A stretch of DNA of 64,000 nt from Fimbriimonas ginsengisoli Gsoil 348 (lineage in GTDB: Bacteria; Armatimonadota; Fimbriimonadia; Fimbriimonadales; Fimbriimonadaceae), in NCBI RefSeq assembly GCF_000724625.1, contig NZ_CP007139.1, forward strand, positions 682,001 to 746,000, in the 5' to 3' direction. Made by a program: the position numbers and the translations under genes. The notes under the pieces were generated by a model, which did not search any database, was not told where the DNA came from, and saw only the letters and a program-made list of their open reading frames with translations. This document shows, in pieces, positions 30,901-39,343 of the stretch. Position 1 is the stretch's first letter. Each line of letters starts with the position of its first letter.

Positions 30901-30927
30901 TCAGCCCTGTTTCATGATACGGGCTGA
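30901..30927. promoter_or_regulatory. Hairpin just upstream of the pseudopilin start codon
   Basis: TCAGCCC (30901-30907) and GGGCTGA (30921-30927) are exact complements with a 13-base loop. In the minus-strand mRNA the stem ends three bases before the ATG and includes the only Shine-Dalgarno-like bases. It lies four bases after the stop of the DapA-like gene, so it may instead be a weak transcription stop. Confidence 0.4.
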
Positions 30928-30931
30928 TTTC

Positions 30932-31873
30932 TTAAAGAAGATCCAAGCGAATCGCGCAGTCTCGTAGGATCTCCGCTTCCCATGCTGGGCGGGTAGGCGC
31001 GCGAGGGTGAGTCCGGTCGGTCGGGATCTTACCGAGTAGGTGCAGGAACACCGCCGCGCTGTGCTTGTAAGCGGGAACGGGAGCCCGGAAGGCGAGATTC
31101 CCCAGGTGCTGGAGAGCATCCGCGAGCGCCAAGTAGCCCGGATCGCCGGCTGCCCAGAGCCGGTCACGTTCGGCAAATTTGGCGGGCGAAAAGGTGGCCA
31201 GCCCAAGAAGGTAATCGCTCCCGAACTCGATCATGTCGATGCCGAGGTCGTTGCCGGTGAAGATAGAGAACTCCGGCCGAATACGATCTCTAAGATCGAG
31301 GCGGGCCAGCTCGACTATTCGATCGAGGCTGGAGTGCTTCATCCCCTTAATCTCCGGGATCTCCATGATTCCGGTCACCACTTCCTCCGACCAGATCTCC
31401 CCGTTCGGCGCAAACACTCGGCCAAGCTCGAAGGCATAGGCCCGCTCCACTCCCGCCACCGCGCAGGCGTAGGTCGACACGACCTCCTGGGCCGGGACGT
31501 TGTGAAGTCGAGAGGTTTGAAAGAGGATCGGGGTGCCGCCGAAGCGTTCGATTTCCCCGATTTCCCGGCGGTACAACTCGACCAAATCGCCCGACCGACC
31601 TTCGACAAACGCGCCCGCCACGAACTCACGGCCGTTTGCGGCTTCTCGGGTGAGGTGCAAGACGCGGGTTCGCTCCTCGTCCGTGATGAGGTTGGCGTAT
31701 CCGGTGTCCATGTTGACGGCCGGCGTAAGGCCCGCGTCTAGTGTCTCGCGGACCAGCGCCATGAACGACTCTTCAGCGATCCGGTCCTGATCGTCGAAAG
31801 GCAAGAGGATGGCCGCCATCCCTTCGATCTGCCGGCCCATCCGCCGCTTGCCGTAAATCTCGTTGAGGTTCAT
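30932..31873 (-). CDS. Dihydrodipicolinate synthase (DapA)-family aldolase/lyase
   Basis: 313 aa from ATG 31873 (MNLNEIYGKRRMGRQIEGMA), which overlaps the stop of the oxidoreductase gene. The N-terminal half has AILLPFDDQDRIAEESFMALV and LTPAVNMDTGYANLITDEER, in line with the family's substrate-binding strands, and GTPILFQTS further on; a Lys in IPEIKGMKHSSLDRI is the Schiff-base candidate. TIM barrel, cytoplasmic. The family catalyses aldol-type addition or cleavage of sugar acids and related compounds. Last gene of a cupin/oxidoreductase/aldolase operon, so a role in sugar or sugar-acid catabolism is inferred rather than lysine synthesis. Confidence 0.75.
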   Translation of the reverse strand: MNLNEIYGKRRMGRQIEGMAAILLPFDDQDRIAEESFMALVRETLDAGLTPAVNMDTGYANLITDEERTRVLHLTREAANGREFVAGAFVEGRSGDLVELYRREIGEIERFGGTPILFQTSRLHNVPAQEVVSTYACAVAGVERAYAFELGRVFAPNGEIWSEEVVTGIMEIPEIKGMKHSSLDRIVELARLDLRDRIRPEFSIFTGNDLGIDMIEFGSDYLLGLATFSPAKFAERDRLWAAGDPGYLALADALQHLGNLAFRAPVPAYKHSAAVFLHLLGKIPTDRTHPRAPTRPAWEAEILRDCAIRLDLL

Positions 31874-33009
31874 CACCGCGGGAGCTCCGGTATGTCGATC
31901 CAACGGCGTTGCTTCCACGATTCGAGACCGCACTCGGCGAGCTGCACCCCTTTTGCTCCTTCCCGGAGATCCCACGGGAACGGCTCGTCGGCGACGACGT
32001 GACGTAGGAAACGCTCCCACTGGGCTCGGAACGCGTTCTCCTCCGGCTCGTTCGTGGGTACGAGCGTCCAGCCTTCCGCGTAGTCGATCGGGCTCGGCAC
32101 GTCGGGATTCCAGACCGGGCGGGGAGTCACCGACGAAGGCTGGATGCGACATTCACGGAGGCCGGCCACCGCCGATCCGTGGGTTCCGTCGACTTGGAGA
32201 GTCAGCAGATCGTCCCGGCGAACCCTCACCGCCCACGACGAATTGAAATGCGCGACCACGTCTCCCTCGAGTTCGAAAGTTGCGTACGCGGAGTCGTCGG
32301 CGGTGACGTCGTATGGCTGTCCGCTCTCGTCCCACCGCTTCCCGATGTGGGTCGCGCCGAGGCACGAGACGGAACGGACGTCGCCGAAAAGGTTGTCCAG
32401 CACGTACCGCCAGTGGCAGAGCATGTCGACGATGATCCCGCCTCCCTCTTCTCCACGGTAGTTCCAAGAAGGGCGCTGCGGCGCGATGCCGTCTTCGCCG
32501 GTGAAGACCCAGTAGCCGAACTCGCCGCGCACGGAGAGGATCTTCCCGAAGAAACCGGTGTCGATCAACCGCTTCAGCTTTCTCACGCCCGGAAGCCAGA
32601 GCTTGTCCTGAACGACCCCGTGCTTGACTCCCTTCGCCTTGGCTTGGAAGAAGAGTTCGAGGGCGCCTTCGGTCGAGGTCGCGCTTGGCTTTTCGCAATA
32701 GATATGTTTACCGGCTTCGATCGCGTCCTTGACCGCCTCCACCCGCTGGTTGGTGATTTGTGCATCGAAGTAGATCGGGGCGGTGGAATCACCGAGGGCA
32801 GCGGCAAGGTCGGTCGTCCATTCGAGCCCTCCGGCCCGCTTGGCGAGCGCTTCCAGTTTCGCGGCGTTTCTCCCCACCAGGATCGGTTCGGGGACGACCG
32901 TTCGGTCTCCGATCCGGAGTCCCCCTTCGTTTCGAATCGCGAGGAGAGATCGGAAGAGGTGTTGGTTCGTCCCCATCCGGCCGGTAACGCCGTTCATTAC
33001 GATGCGCAT
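31873..33009 (-). CDS. Gfo/Idh/MocA-family NAD(P)-dependent oxidoreductase
   Basis: 378 aa from ATG 33009 (MRIVMNGVTGRMGTNQHL), overlapping the cupin gene stop as TAATG. The N-terminal Rossmann fold has the nucleotide loop GVTGRMG, with GKHIYCEKPSATSTEGALEL (about 125-145) supplying the family's catalytic EKP lysine. The C-terminal half has GEFGYWVFTGED and GGIIVDMLCHWRYVLD, matching the substrate-binding sheet with D..CH. Family members oxidise or reduce sugars, inositols or sugar acids. Placed between the cupin and the DapA-like gene, it likely handles an intermediate of the same pathway. Confidence 0.92.
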   Translation of the reverse strand: MRIVMNGVTGRMGTNQHLFRSLLAIRNEGGLRIGDRTVVPEPILVGRNAAKLEALAKRAGGLEWTTDLAAALGDSTAPIYFDAQITNQRVEAVKDAIEAGKHIYCEKPSATSTEGALELFFQAKAKGVKHGVVQDKLWLPGVRKLKRLIDTGFFGKILSVRGEFGYWVFTGEDGIAPQRPSWNYRGEEGGGIIVDMLCHWRYVLDNLFGDVRSVSCLGATHIGKRWDESGQPYDVTADDSAYATFELEGDVVAHFNSSWAVRVRRDDLLTLQVDGTHGSAVAGLRECRIQPSSVTPRPVWNPDVPSPIDYAEGWTLVPTNEPEENAFRAQWERFLRHVVADEPFPWDLREGAKGVQLAECGLESWKQRRWIDIPELPR

Positions 33010-33455
33010 TAACCGGCGGCTCCCGTGATCTGGGCGTGGGCGCCTTCGGGGAGCGGCGGGGCTTCGATTCCGGCTTTGGGCAGCGTGCCATCCAATTCCT
33101 GCCTCCAATGCGCCACATCGCCGGCGGGGCCGTAGCAGTAGACGAGCCTCAGCGGCGAAGCACCGACATTGGTGAGCTGATGAAACACCCCCGAAGGGAT
33201 GTAAACCGCCTGCCCGCCGGAGACCTCTTGGCGCTCCTCGCCCAGACAAAACTCGGCGGTCCCTTCCAGGATGAGATAGACCTCTTCTTGGTCGTGGTTA
33301 TGCCACGGCACCTGGCCGCCATTCGGCTTTAGGGTCACCAAACCGAGGCAGAAGGCATCGGCCTGGATGGCGGAGAGACCGCCCGCCACATTACGGGTCG
33401 TCCTTCCGGCCGGAAACGTGCGTCCCGCCATCTTGTTGAGGTCGGCAATGATCAT
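33009..33455 (-). CDS. Cupin domain protein
   Basis: 148 aa. Single cupin barrel: GGQVPWHNHDQEEVYLILEGTAE gives motif 1 (His, His, Glu), and GGQAVYIPSGVFHQLTNVG gives motif 2 (His). This is a metal-binding beta-barrel used by sugar isomerases, dioxygenases and small-molecule binding proteins. First gene of the operon; its stop overlaps the oxidoreductase start. Substrate unknown. ATG 33455 gives MIIADLNKMAGRTF. Confidence 0.9.
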   Translation of the reverse strand: MIIADLNKMAGRTFPAGRTTRNVAGGLSAIQADAFCLGLVTLKPNGGQVPWHNHDQEEVYLILEGTAEFCLGEERQEVSGGQAVYIPSGVFHQLTNVGASPLRLVYCYGPAGDVAHWRQELDGTLPKAGIEAPPLPEGAHAQITGAAG

Positions 33456-33475
33456 GCTGCGGAGTCTAGCGGAAA

Positions 33476-34123
33476 TTAGAACAGGCTGTCTTGTAACGGC
33501 AGATCAGCCTTCTTTCCCATTGGCCCCGCATCTTCGACAATGGTCGCCTGCGGCGGGCACGGGACCATCAGCGAATGCAGCTCGCTCATGCTCGCCTGTG
33601 GATCCAGCCATCTTTCCGCATCCTCCTTGGTGAGAATGACCAGCATTCGATCCTGGATCGGCGCGATCAGCTCATTTGGTTCGGTAGTCACCATCGTGAA
33701 GGTTTGAACGTTGCTGACCGAATTCGCCGGTTCGTATAGCCCAGCTACCAGCAGAACGTCTTCCGATGGAGGGCGGAACCGGATCCACCGCCCTTCGCCG
33801 GTTTCATAGAACGCGGTCATTGGAACGATGCAGCGCCTCTTCCGAAACGCCTCTCGAAACGTCGGCTTCTCGAGCAAGGTTTCCGAACGCGCGTTGTACG
33901 CGCTCTTCCGCCCGTAGGCAGCATCTTTCGCCCACGGCGGCACGAGTCCCCACAATCCCATTTGAATGACCGGTTCCCCTTGTTTTCTGCGGACGAGGAT
34001 CGGGGCCTCGTAACCGGGAAAGGTATCCAAACCCTCGGTCCAATCCTCGATCGGCATCCAAGCCTTGATAACCTTGGACCACTTCACCATTCGGTTCAAA
34101 TCCTTGTCGTAGCGGATACACAT
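33476..34123 (-). CDS. SRAP (YedK/HMCES) family abasic-site DNA-protein crosslinking protein, variant active site
   Basis: 215 aa from ATG 34123, chosen because it places Cys at position 2, the residue that becomes N-terminal and crosslinks to abasic sites. Visible motifs: MCIRYD, GLWGLVPPWAKD, YNARSETL (Asn77) and FYETGEG (Glu107). The usual HDRMP motif reads PIQDRMLVIL, with Gln157 where the active-site His normally sits. The family protects abasic sites in single-stranded DNA. The gap to the divergent PPC-repeat gene is 55 bp. Whether the variant crosslinks reversibly is unknown. Confidence 0.92.
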   Translation of the reverse strand: MCIRYDKDLNRMVKWSKVIKAWMPIEDWTEGLDTFPGYEAPILVRRKQGEPVIQMGLWGLVPPWAKDAAYGRKSAYNARSETLLEKPTFREAFRKRRCIVPMTAFYETGEGRWIRFRPPSEDVLLVAGLYEPANSVSNVQTFTMVTTEPNELIAPIQDRMLVILTKEDAERWLDPQASMSELHSLMVPCPPQATIVEDAGPMGKKADLPLQDSLF

Positions 34124-34178
34124 CTTTGGTCGAGTCCCTTGGGTAACGATCCGTTCGCTGCCGCGTCCTAAAGCCACC

Positions 34179-35837
34179 ATGCGGTTTTGGTTGGTTCCTC
34201 TGCTCGGCTTGTCGGTAACGCTCTTCATCCAGCAAGGCGGGTTGGGAGGGGGCGGCTTTGGAGGAGGTGGATCGAGCATCGCAACCGCGCCCGATGGCGA
34301 CCCCGTTGCTCAAACTCACATTCTAACGCCCGGAGATCGTGGTGAGTGGCCGATCCAGGCAAAGGAAGGAGAAACGATTATCGTTTCCGCCGACAGCGAA
34401 GTGTTCGATCCCGCGCTCGAGGTGGTGGACGCGGCCGGTAAGGTGCTAGCTCAAAACGATGACGTTCGCCCCGGTCAGCAAAATCCCCTGCTCGTGTACC
34501 GCTTCGCAGCCGCCGGCACCTACAAGGTCTTAGTAAAGGGCTACAAATCAGCCGCGGGTGGCCAGTACCGATTCATGATCCGACGATTCGCTGCCAAGGA
34601 CGCCACCATAGGCGAGCGAACTGCCCATTCTACGAGTAAGTCCGGCAATGGATGGCTCAGATACAAATTTGATGCCGGTAAAACTATCGTGGTGGCCGCC
34701 AGAGGAGCGACCTTTCGGCCCGAACTAGAGCTCATCGGTCCAACCGGAGAACCGGTCGCGCCGGTGAAAGAATTCGAGAACCCAGGGCAATCCCGCTGGT
34801 TGGCCTATCGAGCTGCTGCCTCCGGCGATTACTACCTACGAGTCCAGTCAAATCAAAGTGGGCAAAGTTTTGCGATCACTGCGGTCGCCGCTCATGAGGG
34901 CATAACCTCGGTGGGAGGCCCTACCATCGAGCACACCCTCGAGCCGGGCGGGTTCGATATCTGGAAGTTCAAGGCAAAGGCAGGGGACATCGTCCGGGCT
35001 GAGGCCAAGTCCCGCTCCGCTCCCGTAATCGCGCAACTATCTCAGTCTCCTAAGAGCGATGAAATCGCGGACCCGCAGCCCGCGACCGCCCCTTTTCTTG
35101 GGCTGACGGGCGACGGCAAGGATAGAGAGACCGTCAACGTGCTCGTCCTCAAAACCGGGGAGTACCAGATCAGCGTTTACCACCCGAGTGGCAATCCGTC
35201 GCACTATTCGCTCGCGGTCTCGTCCGGCGCGAAGCCCTTAGACGCCATGGAGGTAAACAGTTCGCTTGCGCTCGGTCGCGCCGATTTCTGGATCTTCGAG
35301 GGGCAAAAAGGACAGATCGTTCGACTTGAGGCCCTCTCCACGCAATTCGACACCTTCCTCGAGCTGGACGACTTCAACGGCTCCTCTCTAGCCCAAAACG
35401 ACGATGGTGCGGGGGACCGTAATGCGGGCCTGACTCTCCAGCTTCCCAGTTCCGGCCTGTTCCTCGTCCAAGTCTCATCTCGTGGTGGCGGCGGTAGCGG
35501 TTCTTACACGCTGAAACGGAGCACTGCCGAGGTTCATCCGTTGCTTGAGAACGTTCGCGGCGATGGAACGCTGGGCAGCGGAGGCGTCGATTTCTGGTCG
35601 TTCAGCGGAAGGGCCGGTCAGACGATCGTTCTGAGCGCCCGTTCGCCGCAATTCGATACCGTGCTGCACCTCATCGGCCCCGACGGATCGGAGGTCGCCG
35701 CAAACGACGATAGCGGCGACGGCACGGACAGCCTCATCACCATTCGTCTCCCCCTTTCGGGAACCTACACGGTCCGGCTGACGGGCAACGATGGAGGCGG
35801 CCAATATTCCATCCGTTGGATCGATCTGGACAGATAA
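34179..35837 (+). CDS. Secreted protein with five tandem PPC-like beta-sandwich repeats
   Basis: 552 aa. N-terminal signal peptide (LVPLLGLSVTLFIQQGG), then a Gly-rich linker. Five repeats follow, starting at about residues 45, 142, 237, 350 and 447, each with a G-x-x-W/DFW core, a strand V..A.S..FD..LE, and in repeats 1, 4 and 5 the tag AQNDD or AANDD. This is the pattern of bacterial pre-peptidase C-terminal (PPC) domains. No catalytic domain is attached, so it is probably a cell-surface or binding protein. Repeats 4 and 5 are the most alike, pointing to recent duplication. Confidence 0.8.
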   Translation: MRFWLVPLLGLSVTLFIQQGGLGGGGFGGGGSSIATAPDGDPVAQTHILTPGDRGEWPIQAKEGETIIVSADSEVFDPALEVVDAAGKVLAQNDDVRPGQQNPLLVYRFAAAGTYKVLVKGYKSAAGGQYRFMIRRFAAKDATIGERTAHSTSKSGNGWLRYKFDAGKTIVVAARGATFRPELELIGPTGEPVAPVKEFENPGQSRWLAYRAAASGDYYLRVQSNQSGQSFAITAVAAHEGITSVGGPTIEHTLEPGGFDIWKFKAKAGDIVRAEAKSRSAPVIAQLSQSPKSDEIADPQPATAPFLGLTGDGKDRETVNVLVLKTGEYQISVYHPSGNPSHYSLAVSSGAKPLDAMEVNSSLALGRADFWIFEGQKGQIVRLEALSTQFDTFLELDDFNGSSLAQNDDGAGDRNAGLTLQLPSSGLFLVQVSSRGGGGSGSYTLKRSTAEVHPLLENVRGDGTLGSGGVDFWSFSGRAGQTIVLSARSPQFDTVLHLIGPDGSEVAANDDSGDGTDSLITIRLPLSGTYTVRLTGNDGGGQYSIRWIDLDR

Positions 35838-35905
35838 GGTCTCGTTCCGGCGACCGTCTCCCAAGCTGTCTCAGCAATCGACGATCACCAATCAACCATC
35901 AGCCC

Positions 35906-37087
35906 CTAGAACCTTCCCATCGGGTTCACCGCTCGCTTGCCGACGTGGACTTCCCAGTGGAGGTGGGGGCCTTTGGCGAGGCCGGTCGAGCCGACGGCGG
36001 CGATCTGCTGGCCGCGGCGGACGGATTGCCCGGTCGACACGTACAGCCGAGAAGCGTGAGCGTACACCGTCGACAGCCCGCCGCCGTGGGCGATGATGAC
36101 CATATTGCCGAACGAGCGGGAATAGCCGGCCTTGATCACCTCGCCGTCGGCTGCCGCTACGATCGGCGAACCGGCGGGGGCGCCGATGTCGATGCCGTTG
36201 TGAGGGCGGGTGAAATGCAGGATCGGGTGATATCTCATCCCGAATCCGCTGGTGATGGGCCCGTGCGCCGGCTTTAGGAATCGGCCGATGAACTGGGCCG
36301 GCAACTGCTTCTCGCCCGGCCGCCGAACTCGCCGAGCGAAGGCGGCGATTTCCGACTCGATGGAGCTCATGTCGGCATCGTACTGGGCAAGCATGCGCTG
36401 AAGCTCCCCCTGTTTGGCGCGCAACGACTCTAAAACCTGCCCCTTTTCTTCTCTGGTGTCTCTGAGATTTCCCTGCTGTCGAATCTGATCTGATCGCAGC
36501 CCACGGATGCTTGCCACCAGCTCATCTTGCCGGCGCTTCTTCCTATCGATCTCCTGACGCAACGACCGGTACTCGACGAAGAGCTGGTGGTCGTATTTCG
36601 CGATCGCCTCCAAGATCTGTTGCCGGGTCAGCAAGTCGTTGACGCTCCGCGTGCCGGCGAGCGCGGAGAGGAACGTGGTCTGCCGTCGCATGTACATGTC
36701 CGCGATGCGGCGGCGGACTTGCCCTTTCACTTGCTCCAACCGTTTCGTGGCGGCGGCCAGGCGGGTCGCGAGCTCTCGCTGTTCGGCGCGGCTGTCGCTT
36801 AGCCGCTTCGTCGTGCGGTCGAGTTCGTCGACTATCCGCTCAAGTCGCGCATCGACGACGTGCAAATCTTCCGCCACCACGTGGCTCTGATGCTTGGTTT
36901 GGCGTAACTGCTTCCGGATGGCCGCCCGTTGGCTTCTCATCTGGTGAAGCTTGTTTTTAAGCTGTCCGGCGCTCTTTCCCGATGAATGGCGGTGTCCCTT
37001 TCGCCGGTGGCTCTGCGCCGCTACCGGCGCGGACAATCCGGCTGACAGGACCAGCGCCGCCAATAGGAAACCGAAAAACCGCATCAT
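35906..37087 (-). CDS. envC: EnvC-like murein hydrolase activator (coiled coil plus M23/LytM domain)
   Basis: 393 aa from ATG 37087, which overlaps the ftsX stop as ATGA. A signal peptide (FFGFLLAALVLSAGLSAPVAAQ) is followed by a long coiled coil (about 40-260) and a LytM domain with HNGIDIGAPAGSPIVAAADG and HLHWEVHVGKRAVNP; the His/Asp and HxH zinc ligands are all present, so it may be an active endopeptidase, unlike E. coli EnvC. The coiled coil would dock on the FtsX extracellular loop. Third gene of ftsE-ftsX-envC. Confidence 0.93.
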   Translation of the reverse strand: MMRFFGFLLAALVLSAGLSAPVAAQSHRRKGHRHSSGKSAGQLKNKLHQMRSQRAAIRKQLRQTKHQSHVVAEDLHVVDARLERIVDELDRTTKRLSDSRAEQRELATRLAAATKRLEQVKGQVRRRIADMYMRRQTTFLSALAGTRSVNDLLTRQQILEAIAKYDHQLFVEYRSLRQEIDRKKRRQDELVASIRGLRSDQIRQQGNLRDTREEKGQVLESLRAKQGELQRMLAQYDADMSSIESEIAAFARRVRRPGEKQLPAQFIGRFLKPAHGPITSGFGMRYHPILHFTRPHNGIDIGAPAGSPIVAAADGEVIKAGYSRSFGNMVIIAHGGGLSTVYAHASRLYVSTGQSVRRGQQIAAVGSTGLAKGPHLHWEVHVGKRAVNPMGRF

Positions 37088-37950
37088 GCCTGATTCCGTA
37101 GCCGCAGGGCGATCGCGGAACAAAACACTCCGTACACGGCCCCCGCCGCCGCGAAGATCATCAACACTTGAGAGGTCGGGAAGATCGGCAACGCCTTGTT
37201 GAGCTTGTCGTAAACCCAGATTTCGACGGCGTGGTTCGTCAGCCAGACGAACCCGGCGGCGAGCGAGCCTCCGATGACGCCGTGAACCAGACCCTCCAGC
37301 AGGAACGGGATGTAGATCATCGGGCGCGAGGCGCCCACGAGCTGCATGATTCGAATCTCGGTGCGTCGGGCGAGGATCGCCTGCCGGATCGTATTGAAGA
37401 TCAATATCCCCGCGATCACCAGCAGAAGCGCCCCGGCCGAGCTGAGCCAGCGAATCAGATTCAAGATGCCGTTGACGAGGCGCTGCTCTTCTCCGAAGTA
37501 TTTAACGCCGTCCGGTTGTACGGCGGGGAGTTCCTTGATCGCTTCGGCCACCGCATCTCCTTTGCCGAGATCGGTTAGGGTGACCTTGTAGGAATCGGGC
37601 AGAGGGTTATCCTCGATTCCGGCGGTGGTGTCGGGGTCCTGCTGCTTCAGGAGCGCCCAAGCTTTATCTTTGGGAATCCAGGAGACGACTCCGGCGCCGT
37701 CGATCTTCCGGATCGCCTCAGCGGTTTCGGTGATCGCCTTGAACTCCGTTCCTGGGCGGAGGTAGACGTAGATCTCAAATTTACTGCTGATATTCCGGGT
37801 GCTCTGATCGACGTTTACGTACAGGTAGCCGAGCCCCCCAAGCAGGTACAGCGCGATTGCCACCGTTGTGATCGCGCTAAACGTCATGAAGCCGTTGCGA
37901 CGCAATGCGATCATCGCTTCGCCAATGACGAAGCTGATCCGATCAAGCAT
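37084..37950 (-). CDS. ftsX: FtsX cell-division ABC transporter permease-like protein
   Basis: 288 aa from ATG 37950 (MLDRISFVIGEAMIALRRNG), overlapping the ftsE stop by 8 bp. Four membrane spans: near 25-45, then a large extracytoplasmic loop (YVNVDQSTRNISSKFEIYVYLR to KYFGEEQRLVNGI), then three spans in the last 120 residues (LLLVIAGILIFNTIRQAI, the LLEGLVHGVIGGSLAAGF region, and LMIFAAAGAVYGVFCSAIA). It transmits ATP hydrolysis by FtsE to periplasmic peptidoglycan hydrolases; the next gene encodes the hydrolase or activator. Confidence 0.94.
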   Translation of the reverse strand: MLDRISFVIGEAMIALRRNGFMTFSAITTVAIALYLLGGLGYLYVNVDQSTRNISSKFEIYVYLRPGTEFKAITETAEAIRKIDGAGVVSWIPKDKAWALLKQQDPDTTAGIEDNPLPDSYKVTLTDLGKGDAVAEAIKELPAVQPDGVKYFGEEQRLVNGILNLIRWLSSAGALLLVIAGILIFNTIRQAILARRTEIRIMQLVGASRPMIYIPFLLEGLVHGVIGGSLAAGFVWLTNHAVEIWVYDKLNKALPIFPTSQVLMIFAAAGAVYGVFCSAIALRLRNQA

Positions 37951-38731
37951 CGGGGGCTTCCTCCGTTGTCTCCTGCCCTTCCGTAGACGGGGGCGGAGAT
38001 GCGGTCGGAATATCGAGGGGTGAACCGGTCCAGATGACGTTCGTCGCCGGCACATCCTCGGTGACCCGGCCATGATCGAGGGTCACGATCCGCTTACCCA
38101 TCCTATGGATGACCAACATATCGTGGCTGGCGACCAGAACCGTGGTTCCCTTGAGGTTAAGCGCCTTCAGCAACTCCATGATTTCCCAGGAGTGGTCCGG
38201 ATCAAGGTTGCCGGTCGGCTCATCGGCAAGGAGCAGAGGCGGATTGTTGATCAACGCCCGGGCGATGGCGACGCGCTGCTGCTCGCCGCCGGAGAGCTCG
38301 GCCGGAAAGGCATCGGCCCGATGCGCGATGTTGACCTGCTCGAGGATATCGGGAACCCGCTGCCGCACGTCTCGCCGGGAGTGGCCGACGGCCCTCATAG
38401 CGTACGCGACGTTCTCCCAAACCCGTTTGCGAGGCAGGAGGGCGAAATCTTGGGGCACGATTCCCATTCCGCGGCGAAGCTTCGCGATATCTCCGCCCGG
38501 GATGTCGCCGACGCTCTTTCCCTGAAGCAACACCCGCCCCGCAGTCGGCCGAACCTCCCGGGTAACCAGCTTGATAAGCGTGCTCTTCCCCGCTCCGGTC
38601 TTACCCACAAAAAAGACAAATTCCCCTTTTTGAACGTCCAGCGTGACTCCGTTGAGTCCCGAAACGTGCCCGGCGTACTCGACGCGGGCATCTTGGAAGG
38701 AGATATAAGGATTCGTGGAAGCTGAGTTCAA
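37943..38731 (-). CDS. ftsE: FtsE cell-division ABC transporter ATPase
   Basis: 262 aa. Walker A VGKTGAGKSTLIK (about 43-55), Q-loop VPQDFALLP, signature LSGGEQQRVAIARA, Walker B PPLLLADEPTGNLD, and H-switch VASHDM. A Pro/Thr/Glu-rich tail of about 30 residues after the ATPase core is longer than in E. coli FtsE (222 aa). ABC ATPase partner of FtsX; first gene of the ftsE-ftsX-envC operon. Confidence 0.95.
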   Translation of the reverse strand: MNSASTNPYISFQDARVEYAGHVSGLNGVTLDVQKGEFVFFVGKTGAGKSTLIKLVTREVRPTAGRVLLQGKSVGDIPGGDIAKLRRGMGIVPQDFALLPRKRVWENVAYAMRAVGHSRRDVRQRVPDILEQVNIAHRADAFPAELSGGEQQRVAIARALINNPPLLLADEPTGNLDPDHSWEIMELLKALNLKGTTVLVASHDMLVIHRMGKRIVTLDHGRVTEDVPATNVIWTGSPLDIPTASPPPSTEGQETTEEAPDA

Positions 38732-38756
38732 GCGGCCTCAGGAAGTCGAAGACTGT

Positions 38757-38903
38757 AGATTGTAGATGGAAGGTTACCGATGATCCGCGGCGGACTGGGT
38801 TTTTTCATGGATAGGGGTCGAAGATTGCGGTGGGTCTGCAATCAGAGACGCCCAGGAACGGCGATCGACTCGATACAAAACCGCGATCTTCCATCTACAA
38901 TCT
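38757..38903. repeat. 16-bp inverted repeat spanning the ftsE/mntR divergent promoter region
   Basis: AGATTGTAGATGGAAG (38757-38772) and its exact complement CTTCCATCTACAATCT (38888-38903) are separated by 115 bp, one close to the ftsE start and the other 11 bp before the mntR-like start. The spacing is too long for a simple operator; it could be a mobile remnant or paired sites for one regulator. Confidence 0.7.
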
Positions 38904-38913
38904 TTCAGCCGTC

Positions 38914-39312
38914 ATGACGAACCGCTTCCAACGCACGCGAGACGACCATAGCCGGGAGAGGGCGGAAGATTACGTCGAATTGATCGACTCCCTAACTCAC
39001 GACAAGGGCGAGGCGCGGGCGGTGGACATGGCGGACCGGCTGGGCATTAGCCACGTCTCGGTGTCCCGCACGCTCCAGCGCCTGAAGCGAGATGGGTACG
39101 TGACGATGGAGCCGTACCGTTCCATCTTCCTCACCGATAAGGGGAAGGCGCTAGCCGGCGCCGCCCGAGAGCGCCACGATCTCGTCCTTCGCTTCCTCCT
39201 AGCCCTCGGCGTCCCCGCCGAGGTGGCCGACACCGACGCCGAAGGGATCGAGCACCACGTCAGCGACGAAACTCTCGCCGCGATGCGAAAGTTCTTAAAG
39301 CCCACCCCGTAG
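38914..39312 (+). CDS. mntR: DtxR/MntR-family metal-dependent transcriptional regulator
   Basis: 132 aa from ATG 38914 (MTNRFQRTRDDHSRERAEDY), matching the start of E. coli-type MntR. Winged helix: DMADRLGISHVSVSRTLQRLKRDGYVTM. Dimerisation and metal-binding region: ERHDLVLRFLLALGVP, then DTDAEGIEHHVSDETLAAM, with the E-x-x-HH type ligands. No SH3-like third domain. It represses metal uptake genes when Mn(II) (or Fe(II)) is plentiful. No transporter lies next to it. The stop TAG is part of a hairpin repeat. Confidence 0.85.
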   Translation: MTNRFQRTRDDHSRERAEDYVELIDSLTHDKGEARAVDMADRLGISHVSVSRTLQRLKRDGYVTMEPYRSIFLTDKGKALAGAARERHDLVLRFLLALGVPAEVADTDAEGIEHHVSDETLAAMRKFLKPTP

Positions 39313-39332
39313 CGTCGGCGCCCTCGCCGACG
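39313..39332. repeat. Hairpin repeat directly after a stop codon
   Basis: CGTCGGCG-CCCT-CGCCGACG, a perfect 8-bp stem, starts on the base after the TAG stop of the MntR-like gene. Together with the stop it repeats the sequence behind the isomerase-like gene at 15082-15101. Confidence 0.8.
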
Positions 39333-39343
39333 ATCCGGTCCAG

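Noticed and set aside
30932-32152. Longer start for the DapA-like protein (406 aa)
   Set aside because: The extra N-terminal stretch is Arg/Pro-rich shadow sequence of the oxidoreductase gene; ATG 31873 overlaps that gene's stop in the usual way.
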